Source: Pinus tabuliformis (lineage: Eukaryota; Streptophyta; Pinopsida; Pinales; Pinaceae). Taken from it: a stretch of DNA of 64,000 bases. The stretch covers positions 709,889,584-709,953,583 of the forward strand of contig CM062810.1 in NCBI GenBank assembly GCA_031772625.1, written 5' to 3'. Of this stretch, positions 1 through 10,645 are shown in pieces. A program made the translations under genes and the position numbers. The notes beneath the pieces were generated by a model, which worked only from the letters and a program-made list of their open reading frames with translations, had not been told where the DNA came from and did not search any database. The number at the start of each line of letters is the position of its first letter. The stretch's first letter is position 1.

Positions 1-259
1 ACACAAAAAAGGCTTTTTCCTCACTTCTATCTTTCCCATCTGATGTACGGTTTGCTCTCGTGCTTTTATCTTTCCTTGTCACCTTGTTGATGGCCCTTTT
101 ACCAATAACTCCCATTTTCATGGAGTGCCTCTTTGAAGATGGTCTTCGTCAACAAAGCTCATGGATATCTTAAATAAGGTCACGCACCTAGACCTTGACT
201 TTTCACTTCACTCAACTTCTTCTCAACTATCAAACAATTAATCATGTAACTCAAATGCG

Positions 260-297
<38 letters not shown>

Positions 298-832
298 GTA
301 CTATGTGAACCATAGGAAACATAAATTCTTCTCTTAATGTGTTTTCTTACTAAATAATGTACATGTCATTTACACAATGATTAATGAATGAAAATCTTTG
401 AATTCAAAGGGGAGTAGTTTGTTCATACCCAAAATTGGCTACTTCTTAGTGCTACTCATTTATACGGCCTAATCAAATTGCACCCTTCAATAAGACTCTC
501 AACATTAGATCCAAATATTCCTTTGCTTCTTCTCACTATAAGCACATATGAACCAAATTTAGAATACGACCAATGAACATGAAAGCCCCTCGTCTCACTT
601 CAAATAATATAAACTACTCTTATTTTCTCCCTTAATAATGATTAATATATCTAAAAACCATACATGTCGGTTGTATAACGAAATTTAGACAATGAACTAT
701 AGAAAACACTAGCAATATTCCATTTACGTGTAAAAAAACAAAAGATATTTTACATTTTACACTTATGTGGTTTGCTTTTGTAGATAGAGAGTTTGGATTT
801 TCTACAGTGGTATTCGAAAGTTGTCGACTTTT
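1..832 (+). repeat. Left terminal direct repeat (probable 5' LTR, cut by window start)
   Basis: This stretch matches 23573-24453 colinearly almost throughout, apart from microsatellite length and small indels. Similarity stops abruptly after a TTTTCAATA common to both copies. It contains no gene. The short open frames on the minus strand occur in both copies and carry no recognisable domain. Confidence 0.65.
262..295. repeat. (AT)n microsatellite
   Basis: A pure AT dinucleotide run. In the paired copy near 23837 the same place holds a longer compound (TC)n(TA)n run, so the locus is unstable. Confidence 0.95.
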
Positions 833-1661
833 CAATATATTTTATGAAGAGAGTACTTGAGGCCTACCGTTTCAATACATAGTTCAACAAGAGTGTATCT
901 AGGAATGCAAGAATAAAGAAAAGGTCTACTTAAAGGTATGATCAACAATAGGAGATGGTAAACCTTTAACAACCCCTAACTTGAAGCCTTGTATAGAACT
1001 AGGCTTTATTAGGGCACTAAATTTCCTAGGCTTGATGACGTAATCTCTAATGAGGCACTTTTCACCATGAAATATGCTATATTTCAAGTGGTTGAGGTCA
1101 ATCATGTTGGAAAATGTAACTAGTTTCGGTCTTCATAATTGTCAATGTACTCAAATCATTATGTATATCTTATGTTTACTAAAAACTGATTTAGATTAGG
1201 TTTATAATAATATACATTTGTGTGTTAGAAGATTAGGTTTATAATAAGATACATTGGTGTGTTAGAACAAACCCATTGCAATGGTTACAATTTAAACATC
1301 ACTTTTTGTCTTTAGTCTATGTTTTTTCCTCCACATACGAAAGCAATTATTTTGTTCGATGGGATTATTTAGGCTAAAATTGTGTTACATAAGTTTATTA
1401 GGTAAACATACTTTATTGAGTCTTATCTATGTATTTTAGTTGTAAATATATTGGGATATATTTCACGGATGTGGAAACCTAGTTCCAACACCCTCCCCTA
1501 CTACCTCGGGTGATACCTCAGTCTGCACTCTACAAGTTGTTGCTGAAAGGGCCGGTAGTTGCGGGATTTGTTTGGCTAAATAACTCTTCTGAACCTGGGT
1601 TAGGCCCATATAAACCAACAAATGGTTCCATTGTTGGGACTGGGATCTACCTAAGGGATGT
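833..1661 (+). other. Leader-like stretch with a 37-bp tandem duplication
   Basis: No gene is visible between the left terminal repeat and the first gag-like frame. A 37-bp unit beginning TTAGGTTTATAATAA is present twice in tandem at 1196-1232 and 1233-1269, with only a few differences. The part from about 1460 onward is less AT-rich and is probably the untranslated leader of the outer element. Confidence 0.5.
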
Positions 1662-3269
1662 TTGACATTGGAACACTGGAACCCCACAAAGAAAGAGCTT
1701 GAATATTGGCTAGATCAGAAGCTTCACAAGTTTGTGGTTCAGGAAAACAGAAACCCACGAATATCGGAGGAAGGGTGGTTGGATTGTTACATATACACAG
1801 ATATCCACGAAATATTCTTCATAACATTCTTGATAGAGTTGTACGAGTGGATCATGAGGTTAGCTGATAATGTGGGAAGGTGCAGACTAGATCAACCTAT
1901 TGTGTGGACTCCAGAATTGGTGCGCAAGCTAGAAGCATCCGTAGATAAAATCGCATGCGCAGTAGATCATTGGTTGGAGCGGGTAATAGGAGGGTTTATT
2001 ACTAAGTTCTTGATAGACACAACCGTGAGCTATAGTGAAGCAGAAAGGCGCTTTCTCCAAGGACTCCGGGGTAAGTATATTAAATCGTTGAACACTTGTA
2101 TGAAGATGTTGTTGTGTGAAAAACAAATTATGCGCATTTATTAATGTCTAGCATAACGCGGAGTGGAAGAGGCTACCGAGGAACCGAAGGATTAGAGAAC
2201 AATCCACTAATTTCTATTTTGCGAGAGAGTGAGGAGGAGCTCGCGAGGTTCTCTCTAAGAAGTGCGTCCCGGTTGATTATGTAGCGCTTTCCACTAATAC
2301 CACCTCAATCTATGCCATCACCTATTTCTCCGACGTCAAATCCATCTTCACCCATGCCATCTTCACCACTCCACCTCCACCTTTGCCACCACCGAAGGTT
2401 GGGATGGCGAGCGCAGTCAAGTTGCTGGTATTTAAGGGTGCAGGAAATGAGGAACCAGTTTAGTTCTGGCTTGTGGTAAAGGCTGTATGGGAAGCCCAAG
2501 GCATAACGGATGATAACATAAAAAAGGCTACACTAGTTAGCACACTGCAGGACCGCGCGTTGACGTGGTGTATAAAGTACTCAAGCGATCATCCGAATGC
2601 GGGAATAATGGCGATCTAGGACACCTTGGATAAATAATTTGGTTGACCAAAATCAGAGACACAGTCGGTCATTGGGTTCAAAGATATAGCGATGCTACGG
2701 GGTGAAAACCCGTGGGATTTGGATAAGAGATTAAAGAGTACAATCCACGAGGCTAACATGACATTTGCGGATGCGCAGCACTGCGCGTGGTTTGTGGCGT
2801 CCTTGACACCACATCTAGGGATGGCGCTATCACAACAAAATATCTCAACCCAAGCCGAAGCATTAGAAACCGCGATGAGATTGCATGAAACCCCAATACA
2901 GGATCCAGGGTTGGGATTTCAGTAGATCCATGCACAACTACAAAACCTGAGCTTAGAGATGCAAAGTTTGAAGCAAGAAAGGGTGACCCAATCGGAGGCA
3001 CATACAGAGGTAGGATGCATTAAATGAAAAAGTCAAGCGCACGACAAAGACCATTGCCTCGTCTTTACGAACTATCTGGCAGGGGTGGCCCGATGCCATT
3101 AAAATTAGAGGTACAAGTAGGACCAAGTGCGGCACTTGCGCTTTGGTGTGCGATTTTTCAAGTGGGTGAAAAACATGCAATGGATAACTGCCACCTATTG
3201 CAGAAGTATACCCAGACCCTGCAACAGTTGTACTACAAATTTTGTCAATCAGTGGGTCACGATGAGTGA
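1662..3269 (+). pseudogene. gag region of the outer element (fossil)
   Basis: An open stretch at 1662-2144 (160 residues) has no family that I recognise. It is followed from about 2400 to 2930 by a region resembling the retrotransposon gag domain: residues such as LVSTLQDRALTWCIKY, then a passage ending DLDKRLKSTIHEA, and a helix-rich segment with a glutamine-rich tail. In Ty3/gypsy elements this domain forms the capsid. The zinc knuckles and protease follow directly downstream. The region is broken. The assignment to gag is from pattern and position; the N-terminal 160 residues are unassigned. Confidence 0.6.
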
Positions 3270-3290
3270 ACGTGTCGAAGTTATGAATTA

Positions 3291-4676
3291 ATGATGGAAA
3301 GGACCCCAGCCTACCGAGTGCAGACTGAAGTGCGAGGTTTTGACCTAGCCGTAGGGCCACGCGGAGGATTTCAAGGATGTGGCCAAGGAAGAGGAATGGG
3401 GCCCGGGCAGGGCCGCGGACAACTGATCTATTATAATTGTGGAGGGCCAGGACACTATGCTCGCGACTACACTAACCCGACCAGGATCTCTTGTCCATAT
3501 TGTGAGCAGTTTGATCATGAAATGGTAGATTGTCCAACGTTAATTGCCCAGATGCATGAGAAGGGAGTGTTACAGCCCACCCCAACTCAAAATGTCCAAA
3601 TGATGAGATCGGAACCACGCGAAGCGGACCTTAGTAAAAAAATGGTATTAAGGAGTGGCATAACCACACGAGGCGATGCGCGGAAAGAGCTTGCAGAAGA
3701 TGTGAAGGGGCACAACGCCCCTACAAAGGAACCTGACTCTGAGATGGAACAAGGGAAGAGGATGCCTAAGGAAGCTCAGAAGAGCTTCATGGAAATCTAT
3801 ACTCCAGGTAGGAGGGACCAAATTGAGCCAGGACTGGATCCCTCCATGATTACTACCTTTTTAGAAACTTGCATGAAGCTATTGCATGACAGTAAAGCTG
3901 TTAAAGGAATACAAGAGCTTATCACTAAGTGCGCCAGGTCAGGTGAGCTGCGTGTAGTCCGGAAACTAGGAAGACATTCTTTGTGCATCGGACAAGAGAT
4001 GAGAATGACAGTGCAAATTGGCAAATACGAGATGGACCAGGTCATTCTGGACTTAGGCTTGGATGCGAACGTGTTACCTAAGCAAACATGGGAACGCATG
4101 GGTAAGCCCACACTGCAGTGGTCCCCGATTCAACTAAGGATGGCCAACCAACAAAAGATCTTACCGATGGGCCAATTGCAAGGGGTGATAGTGGACATTG
4201 AAGGCGTAAGTACGCAGACTGACTTCGAGGTAATAGAAATTTTTGATGACAGTAATCCTTACCCTGCATTGCTCGGAATCGATTGGGCCACAGACATGAA
4301 CAGGGTCACCAATTTAAAAAGACAAAAGATGACATTTGAAAAGAAGTCACTGCGGGTAATAGTTCCATTGGACCCAACTGAAGGACAGTGCTACACCAAA
4401 CCGATGCGCGACAAGGAGAGTGATGATGAGTTGGACTGCATCTATCAGATAACATCGCAAGACCAGGATCAGGTGAATCCCACGGATGATGGAAGAATCT
4501 CATGGGAGCACGATAGCTCCTGCACATTAGATTTAGATGAGGAGACTGAGCGATGGCAGATTCGATTGCAGGAAGTTACAACAATTAACTGTAATATGAT
4601 GATTATATCATTGCGATGCGTGACCATGGAAGAAAGACAACGACCAACAGATAACGACGCCACAAAAGAGGGGTAG
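3291..4676 (+). CDS. Zinc-knuckle and retropepsin-like protease region of the outer element
   Basis: A 461-residue open frame. A Gly/Arg-rich stretch (residues about 20-45) leads into two adjacent zinc-knuckle-like motifs, one around NCGGPGHYARD and one of the form C-x2-C-x4-H-x4-C (CPYCEQFDHEMVDC). Such knuckles bind RNA in gag nucleocapsids. From about residue 245 there is a retropepsin-like fold signature (MDQVILDLG, then ILPMGQLQGVIVDIEG, then YPALLGIDWA), typical of protease regions in plant Ty3/gypsy elements. No reverse transcriptase follows: the open frame ends in an acidic tail, and the downstream frame at 5061 is unrelated to pol. It is part of a fossil element and probably not expressed. 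Confidence 0.75.
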   Translation: MMERTPAYRVQTEVRGFDLAVGPRGGFQGCGQGRGMGPGQGRGQLIYYNCGGPGHYARDYTNPTRISCPYCEQFDHEMVDCPTLIAQMHEKGVLQPTPTQNVQMMRSEPREADLSKKMVLRSGITTRGDARKELAEDVKGHNAPTKEPDSEMEQGKRMPKEAQKSFMEIYTPGRRDQIEPGLDPSMITTFLETCMKLLHDSKAVKGIQELITKCARSGELRVVRKLGRHSLCIGQEMRMTVQIGKYEMDQVILDLGLDANVLPKQTWERMGKPTLQWSPIQLRMANQQKILPMGQLQGVIVDIEGVSTQTDFEVIEIFDDSNPYPALLGIDWATDMNRVTNLKRQKMTFEKKSLRVIVPLDPTEGQCYTKPMRDKESDDELDCIYQITSQDQDQVNPTDDGRISWEHDSSCTLDLDEETERWQIRLQEVTTINCNMMIISLRCVTMEERQRPTDNDATKEG

Positions 4677-5060
4677 TTTATCAGCCTTGGCACCTTAGTC
4701 GTAGCCTAGGAGTAGCCTGGTGTGTTGGAAGAAGCACTGCATGCACCCAGATGGAGTGCAGAGAAGCTGAGATGTAGGAGGGGGTTCCGGGTATGGATTG
4801 GAGGATGTGTGCGGTAGCCATGTTGGAGCAGGGTAGTCATCCATCAACAACGAAGGGTATGGTTGTACATTGCATGACCATCAACCCAACTGAATCTGCA
4901 TGGAACAAGAGCTCGCTGGGCTAGGAAGGGAACTCTCTCCACGATCGGACGAACCATTACCTCTACAGTCCATCCTGCCTACGAAAACCTGCGCGAAGGA
5001 ATCCAGCAGCTATGGGCAGCCATTCGGCATGGCAAAATACAACTTTGTAAGTTAGAAGAA

Positions 5061-5861
5061 ATGGGGGCCAGACTTCGAGAGAAAAGTGCAAGGCTGGATG
5101 AAGAAATTTATAAACTACAATTAGAAGTCACCCACATAGGCTATGCGAAAGAGCTAGTGAAGGGACCAGACATGGCTGGCTCTCCTACACTATTAGGACA
5201 ACCCGCGACCCTGCTAGCATGGTTGCGCCTACACCATAGGGCACACAGAAACACAGACCGCGATACGCCATCAGACTTAAAGGAATGTGAATGGTGCTCG
5301 CAGCTCGGGCTAGTAGGGAAGAGGAAGGCTCGCACGACGAGTGTGACCACCCGACTATCTGTAGAAGGCCCAGTCCTAGTGCTCCATGCAGTTGGAAGAG
5401 GGTGTGGGACTATGAAACAGGCTGCAGAAAAGCTGCACAAGGACGGTCAACTACACAGGATGCACACATGCATCAGGGGCTACGTTGCAGTAAGGAGGGA
5501 ATGGAAAGCGACCGTTGCAAGTGTTGTTCATGATAAGATGTACCATTTAAGACATGGACGAGCAGATGATGGGCAATTAAGGGATAAGGATAACCACCAA
5601 ATTTGCATTAATGAGCCACGAGGGGGGCAAACAACCAATTTCAAATTTGAAATCATATATATCAAGCAAGCAAAGGGGCATACCACAAAGTTTCATATTG
5701 TGAAGAATTGGCCACCCTGGGTTCCGGCCGAAAGGAGCAAGATGAATGACAAAGTATTGAAGGAAAGCCCGTGGTTTCAGGCACTGCCAAAGGAATACCG
5801 AGAGTCATTCCTTAGGCCAATAAACTCTACCACAAAGAGTCCACAGAATCCCACACCGTAG
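5061..5861 (+). CDS. Unrecognised open frame downstream of gag–pro in the outer element
   Basis: This 266-residue frame has no domain that I recognise. It begins with a short heptad-like helical stretch (RLREKSARLDEEIYKLQLE) and is rich in basic residues and histidine. It ends with a WPPWVPAERSKM segment that resembles SLPKWVPVERSV, encoded at about 22740 on the far side of the nested element. That supports one continuous host element on both sides of the insertion. It could be a spacer or accessory protein of a non-autonomous family. No pol motif is seen in it. Confidence 0.45.
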   Translation: MGARLREKSARLDEEIYKLQLEVTHIGYAKELVKGPDMAGSPTLLGQPATLLAWLRLHHRAHRNTDRDTPSDLKECEWCSQLGLVGKRKARTTSVTTRLSVEGPVLVLHAVGRGCGTMKQAAEKLHKDGQLHRMHTCIRGYVAVRREWKATVASVVHDKMYHLRHGRADDGQLRDKDNHQICINEPRGGQTTNFKFEIIYIKQAKGHTTKFHIVKNWPPWVPAERSKMNDKVLKESPWFQALPKEYRESFLRPINSTTKSPQNPTP

Positions 5862-5956
5862 GTAGCCAAACTCCCTAAATCACCCCAACACCGCGGACCA
5901 AGAAGGACCCCCTGATTCCAGAATCAGTAAGGAGGTCGCCACGACATCTGCACTTT
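5862..5956 (+). other. Outer element sequence up to the insertion point, with target-site copy
   Basis: No gene is seen here. The last five bases (ACTTT, 5952-5956) are one target-site copy of the nested Tat/Ogre element. The other copy after the far LTR is AATTT (22525-22529), with one mismatch. Confidence 0.7.
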
Positions 5957-7010
5957 TGTCACACGAAATAAGTCAATCTCGCGGACAAGATAGACCTTCC
6001 TAGAATCTAAAGAAGACCTAATGACAAGCAAACCAACTAGACACTATCTTTCTCTAAATATGCTTTGATAAACAATAGCAAACAAGTGTTTTTAGGGCCT
6101 ACCTTAGGTCCAACGCAAGCTTGTGGATGCCCTCGCTCCTTTGATCCAAATGAGCTCCTTTTCACGAATCTGCAAACACAAACAAGGTAAACAAATTAAA
6201 TAGCACCTGAAAAGCCAATTGCATAAAACATATTTAACATGAAAGTCAAGGAGTCCATGAAACAAATAACATAAGATACTTGTTGAGAAAAATGAGTTTG
6301 ATTGTATTAATTCAAAAGAAGAAGAACTTTACAACCTTTGCCTTGATGCTGTACAAGCTCCTCCCAGGGTCCAGCAAGAAGTCTCCTTTACTTTGACAAG
6401 TTTCACTCACTCCCCAATGAAGCCAAAAAGATGTGTGATCTCTCCTCTTAAGCTTAACTAGGAAGTCTTGATTTCACCAGCATTTACCCTAAAAAATGTT
6501 CAGCTTCTAACCTCTCCAGCAACCAGCCCAATGCCTGTATTTATAGTGCAATGGAGGGAGGTTACTAGGTCCTCCTTCAAAGGGATAAAGCCCTCCTTCA
6601 AAGGGATAGCTCCTCTCATCAAGGGATTAGCTCCTTCTCTTTTGGGATGCATGAACCACCTCAGAGTGAACAATCCACGTCAAAATTCCCTCTAGAAACC
6701 TATAGAATTAACCCAAAGTGAGTTTTTTAAGATAAAACTTGCGCCTTTTGACTTTCACAGGGGTCCGTACCTACACCGTTAGGGACAAAGCGGGCAGGTC
6801 CACAGTTTTTGTACACAGAAGGTGCGGGACCGCAAGTGACCATGAGAGAAAGTGCGGAACCAGAGTTACATTGATTTTTAATTTCTTTCTCTCATTTCAA
6901 AAGCTTGATTGGAAGAGCTGAGGTCTGAGACTTGCTTAGGAGGACAGTACAAGTGATGATAGACCCATACTGACTGCAAATAATCATGGTGACGATATTT
7001 TTGTGTAATA
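5957..7010 (-). repeat. 3' LTR of the Tat/Ogre element
   Basis: This 1054-bp copy matches 21471-22524. It carries the minus-strand TATA box of the LTR at 6539-6547 (minus reading CTATAAATA). Upstream of that box on the minus strand, at about 6571-6645, a unit of about 20 bp (core CTCCTTCAAAGGGATAA) is repeated three to four times. A GC-rich cluster of GTGCGG/GGTCCG words lies at 6762-6866. Short open frames inside it occur in both LTRs and are not genes. Confidence 0.95.
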
Positions 7011-7022
7011 GATTGCCCCCTA
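7011..7022 (-). other. Polypurine tract of the Tat/Ogre element
   Basis: On the minus strand the bases just before the 3' LTR read TAGGGGGCAATC. A purine-rich block at this position serves as plus-strand primer in LTR elements. Confidence 0.7.
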
Positions 7023-8770
7023 AAGTGCGAAGTCTATAGTAGATGAGGATTTCTTATCATTTAGGAAGAGTGAAGTACTTTATCATTTCGAGGATCATCT
7101 TGTGGAGAGCCCGGTTGGAACCTGTAAAAACATTCAATGCAAGATATATATATGAGATCATATCATCGCTGAGGTAGGCATTCCCATACTCAGATTAAAA
7201 CTGACTAGAAAACTAACTACTGCTCTGATACAGGAATGATCTTGTAAAACATCACAAGTATAGACTCATGTGGACACAGTATGGACGTAGCCATCTGTTT
7301 ATGAATAGTCCATTATATAATGAATACAAAATTCCTCGCAGCCTGGATTGTGGAAACTAGATCCAGGGTCTTCATTTCTATTTCCCAAAACAGTACGATT
7401 CTATCCATGCGAATGAATGTGTTGATGTCGAACATGGTAGAAACCACTTGATTACCAGTCGATGATGTAAATTGTTAACAAGTGTGAGAGAAACCACCAG
7501 TGATGTCAATGGCTCTCAAAGTACCCAGTACAATCCATGAGATGTGAATAAATGTGTTGATGTCGAACATGTCATGGAATCCTTTGATCGAAAGTCAATG
7601 ATGTAAACTGTCGTCAAAGGCGAGAAACCTTCCTTTGAGGCATGCAGACTTCAAGGTACTGACGATTCCTAGATCATCTTTCTAGATAATGAGCTGATGT
7701 CGATAGAAAGCGATCCGTCGTAGGCAAGCCCACAACACGAAATCATAGATCAAGTTGAAGAAATTTAGATGCAAGGAATGTCTCAGGGATGGTCAAGATG
7801 GATGAAAGATATTTTACAGATGAATGGCTTATTGGCAGTGACCTCTTGAACACATAACGACACGGCAGATGGTTTGGTGACAATTGACCCAAAGTTAATA
7901 CCCAGAAACCGGCTGAAGACTTTCAATGTGGTTTGATCAACTATTAGGCAAAGGATTTCCCAACCCAGGTGAATAAAAGTGTCGTGTTCAAGAGAGGTTA
8001 CAAAGTATGAAACAGATTCATTTTTCTCTCTTTTCCCCCACCATTTCTGGCAAGTACCTCTTTATTTTTGACAAGCTTGAGGAGGATAACATTTGCCTGA
8101 TTATAAGCTCATCCTTCGGATGAGTCAAACTTAGTTTAAATTCGAACCCTAAGAAGGAGTGGTTTGTTCCTGTTTGTAATTGAACAGGTCCTTTACTGTG
8201 AAATTTTAACGAGTCCAGTATAGGAGAAACTCGGCGTTTTTCAATTTTAGAGAGTCTGAAAAAACTTTAGAAGACTCCGGGGTTGACCTTTTTCGTAAAT
8301 TTATGTCTCCCAAGCCCGAAAAAGTATAAAATAATACTTGAGAGAACCGCTTGATCTTTTACGACCAAGGAGTACTTTTCATCATTAGTGCCCTTGACCC
8401 GAAAAATTAAAAAAAGCGATCAATGACACGTCATTTTATGACCGATATCGAATTTGAAATGACAAAAATCCGGCAATCTTTTCATGTTTTTATGGTCGGA
8501 AAAGAGCTGTAAGTGGACCGTCTTTTAATTCCGTTTTAACGAGTTTAAAAGAAACACTTGACAATCTTTACATGTTTTAGGAGTCAGAAAAGAGCTTAAA
8601 GATGACTCTACATGTTTTTCCGTTGAAAATGATAGATTTCGCCTGAATAATCCTTTATTCTGCAAAAAAACACAAACATTACTCATACCTGTTTAAAATG
8701 GATAAAAATGTCGCAAAATACCTTTTCAAAGTGAAACATAAACAAATTTGCAATTTATTTACTTAAAAAA
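7023..8770 (-). other. Untranslated region between the antisense gene and the 3' LTR, with internal repeats
   Basis: No gene is seen. A block of about 140 bp containing AATGTGTTGATGTCGAACAT occurs twice, near 7411-7550 and 7551-7690. A related block lies in the unrelated non-coding element at about 51313-51500. Closer to the antisense gene, 8200-8640 contains loosely repeated units with CTTGACAATCTTTACATG and AACGAGT words, possibly promoter-proximal repeats for the antisense gene. Confidence 0.55.
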
Positions 8771-8772
8771 CT

Positions 8773-8780
8773 TATAAAAA
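8773..8780 (+). promoter_or_regulatory. TATA box of the antisense gene
   Basis: TATAAAAA lies 467 bases upstream of the first ATG (9240) and 124 bases upstream of a good splice donor at 8903/8904. A transcript starting near 8805 would have a short non-coding first exon. The position suggests a dedicated plus-strand promoter inside the minus-strand element. This is inferred from sequence only. Confidence 0.55.
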
Positions 8781-8903
8781 GGGCTTTTGTCAATTCATTT
8801 TTACCGTTTGAGTTTGGGTGAGAAAATAGTGCTTTTGCTCAGAAAACTTCCCGTGAAGATTACGGAAAATCCAACCGTCGGAATCGAACGCCGTCTTCTC
8901 CAG

Positions 8904-9229
8904 GTAATCCACATCATCCCACTCTTCATTTTTAACCGTTTAATTTTTGTTTTCGTCATTTATTTCATTTTTGGGAGGGTTTTTAGGCACAAAACCCGCG
9001 CGCGGGGGCTCGCAGGTTTACCATTGCGGGCCCACGGACCTCGACTTTTTCTCCATTGGGAAAAGGCTCGGGGTCCACACCTTCCGTGTAGACAAAGAGC
9101 GGTCCCACGCACTGTGTCTAACCTGGAGGGTGCGGTCCCTGCCGCAAGGGTTTTTAACCCAAAAATTCTCAAAAATGGACCACACAAAATATTTTCTAGC
9201 ATTTTAATTTGTCTTTATACTTGATGCAG
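8904..9229 (+). other. Candidate 5'-UTR intron of the antisense gene
   Basis: A donor CAG/GTAATC at 8903/8904 and an acceptor TTGATGCAG/AG at 9229/9230 frame 326 bases just before the ATG at 9240. The intron holds a GC-rich patch (about 8995-9160) with GTGCGGTCC and GGTCC words, related to patches in the LTR and in the 5' leader. Confidence 0.5.
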
Positions 9230-9239
9230 AGAGTACATC

Positions 9240-10449
9240 ATGCTAGATTGGCGTGAACGAGAGCATGAGGACGTGGATGCTGCCGCATGGAATCATCAGC
9301 CTTCACTTGATGCTTTGAGGGCGTGCGGCTTGTATAAATTCTGGGCCATTCATGGCATGAGGGCTCAGGTGGATTTCTTACAGTGGCTGGTTGACAGATG
9401 GAGCATACAAGACCAGTGCTTTTTCATCGGTGGCCACCAGCTCGAAATCGAGCTGGCGGACATATATTTCTTGACTGGTTTGCCTAAGAGAGGCGAAGAC
9501 TTGACTCTGCACGGGACTAGGCCAGGTGGCCAGTCTGTCGATAGCCTCCGGCTAGAGTACTGCAACAGCCAGGCTAGAGACAAAGGGATAGACATAAAGA
9601 CGATATCCCGTCCTGAGCTCATGGTGATTGCATTCATTGTCACCAGACTTTGCGGAGCTACAGCATTACATATTGCCACCGGATCCCAGATGCGTATGGC
9701 AGTTGATTGCTTTCGAGGCACCATCTTCAATTGGTGCGATGCCGTGTTGGCCAATGTGAAAGGCCAACTTACCAGGGCCAAGAACGAACGACTAAAGACC
9801 TTTGGTTATGGCGCTTTAGTCGTGAGTTTTGGTCTGGAGAGGGTTCCTATGCTGATCCCACAGCACCTTACTGTTGGAGCTAGGCTTCCTCGAGAGCCCA
9901 AACTGATGCGATGGGTCGCAGTCATGGCCCGTCACCCGAACGGGAGGACAGAGGTTGCTCGATTCAAACCTGAGTATTTCCAATGGCTGGAAAACCAGGT
10001 CTTTTCTATTCAGGACTTCCCTTACGCTGGGATAGATTTTCGTGGTGACCCAGACATGGTTCTTCCACCAGGAGAGCAGTGGGATGACTCAGGTAAAATC
10101 CTTTTCAACATTTTTCCTATTTTAAATTTTTGTTATTTTTTTCATCGTCTCAAAACTGATAGTAAAAATTTCAAATGCAGATGTGGGTCCACAACGACCA
10201 GCCACTCTCCGGCCTTACGAGAGGAGGCAACCAGTTGCACCCGCGCCAGCCCCACAGGATGAATCAGCAGAGGTTTTGGCCGAGTTGGAGGGTCATCTCG
10301 AGCGCTTAACAAGAGATATTCTTGAGACCACTATAGACAACATTCCTCGTCGACTTCAGCGCTATCTGATTGGGGTCCTGGGACCTTTTAGGAAGTTCCT
10401 TTGCAAGGTGGCCCGTGCAGTAGTTTCTTATAGAGATCATCACCAGTGA
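9240..10449 (+). CDS. Antisense gene inside the Tat/Ogre element, plant-mobile-domain-like protein
   Basis: An ATG at 9240 opens a frame running to a strong splice donor (CAG/GTAAAA at 10092/10093). An acceptor (AATGCAG/AT at 10180/10181) is followed by an open stretch to a stop at 10447-10449. The first coding exon gives 284 residues. Residues about 20-90 (HQPSLDALRACGLYKFWAIH, then FLQWLVDRW, then LADIYFLTGLPKRG) resemble the start of the plant mobile domain known from MAIL1/MAIN-type proteins and some transposons. That likeness is remote and from memory. The second exon is Pro-rich, then helical. The gene converges on the second RNase H, which ends 197 bases away. Antisense extra genes are known from Tat elements; the function here is unknown. 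Confidence 0.65.
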
Positions 10450-10645
10450 TAGGATGATCGCCTATTGTGGGCACATATGACATTTTTGTTTTTTGTACTT
10501 ATCATTTTTGCCGATCATAAGGTGTTTTTCAACCTATGATCGAGGACGATGTATTTTTTGACACACTCCTATATATATATATATCACTATTACCGGCTTA
10601 TCTTGTAAATCATATTATGGAATGGTTTTAAATTTACATGTATGA
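10450..10645. other. Intergenic gap between convergent antisense gene and second RNase H
   Basis: AT-rich with a short (AT)n run near 10570. It probably holds the 3' ends of both opposing transcripts. No specific signal is clear. Confidence 0.4.

Noticed and set aside
1463-1687. 74-residue minus-strand frame
   Set aside because: It lies in the leader of the plus-strand outer element, has no domain and overlaps the start of the gag-side frame.
6468-6695. Open frame also present near 21982-22209
   Set aside because: It lies inside both LTRs of the Tat/Ogre element, antisense to its transcription, with no domain. It is identical because the LTRs are copies.
8787-9224. 145-residue frame just upstream of the antisense gene
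   Set aside because: It spans the candidate first exon and its intron. The translation has no domain and the GT/AG borders explain the region better.
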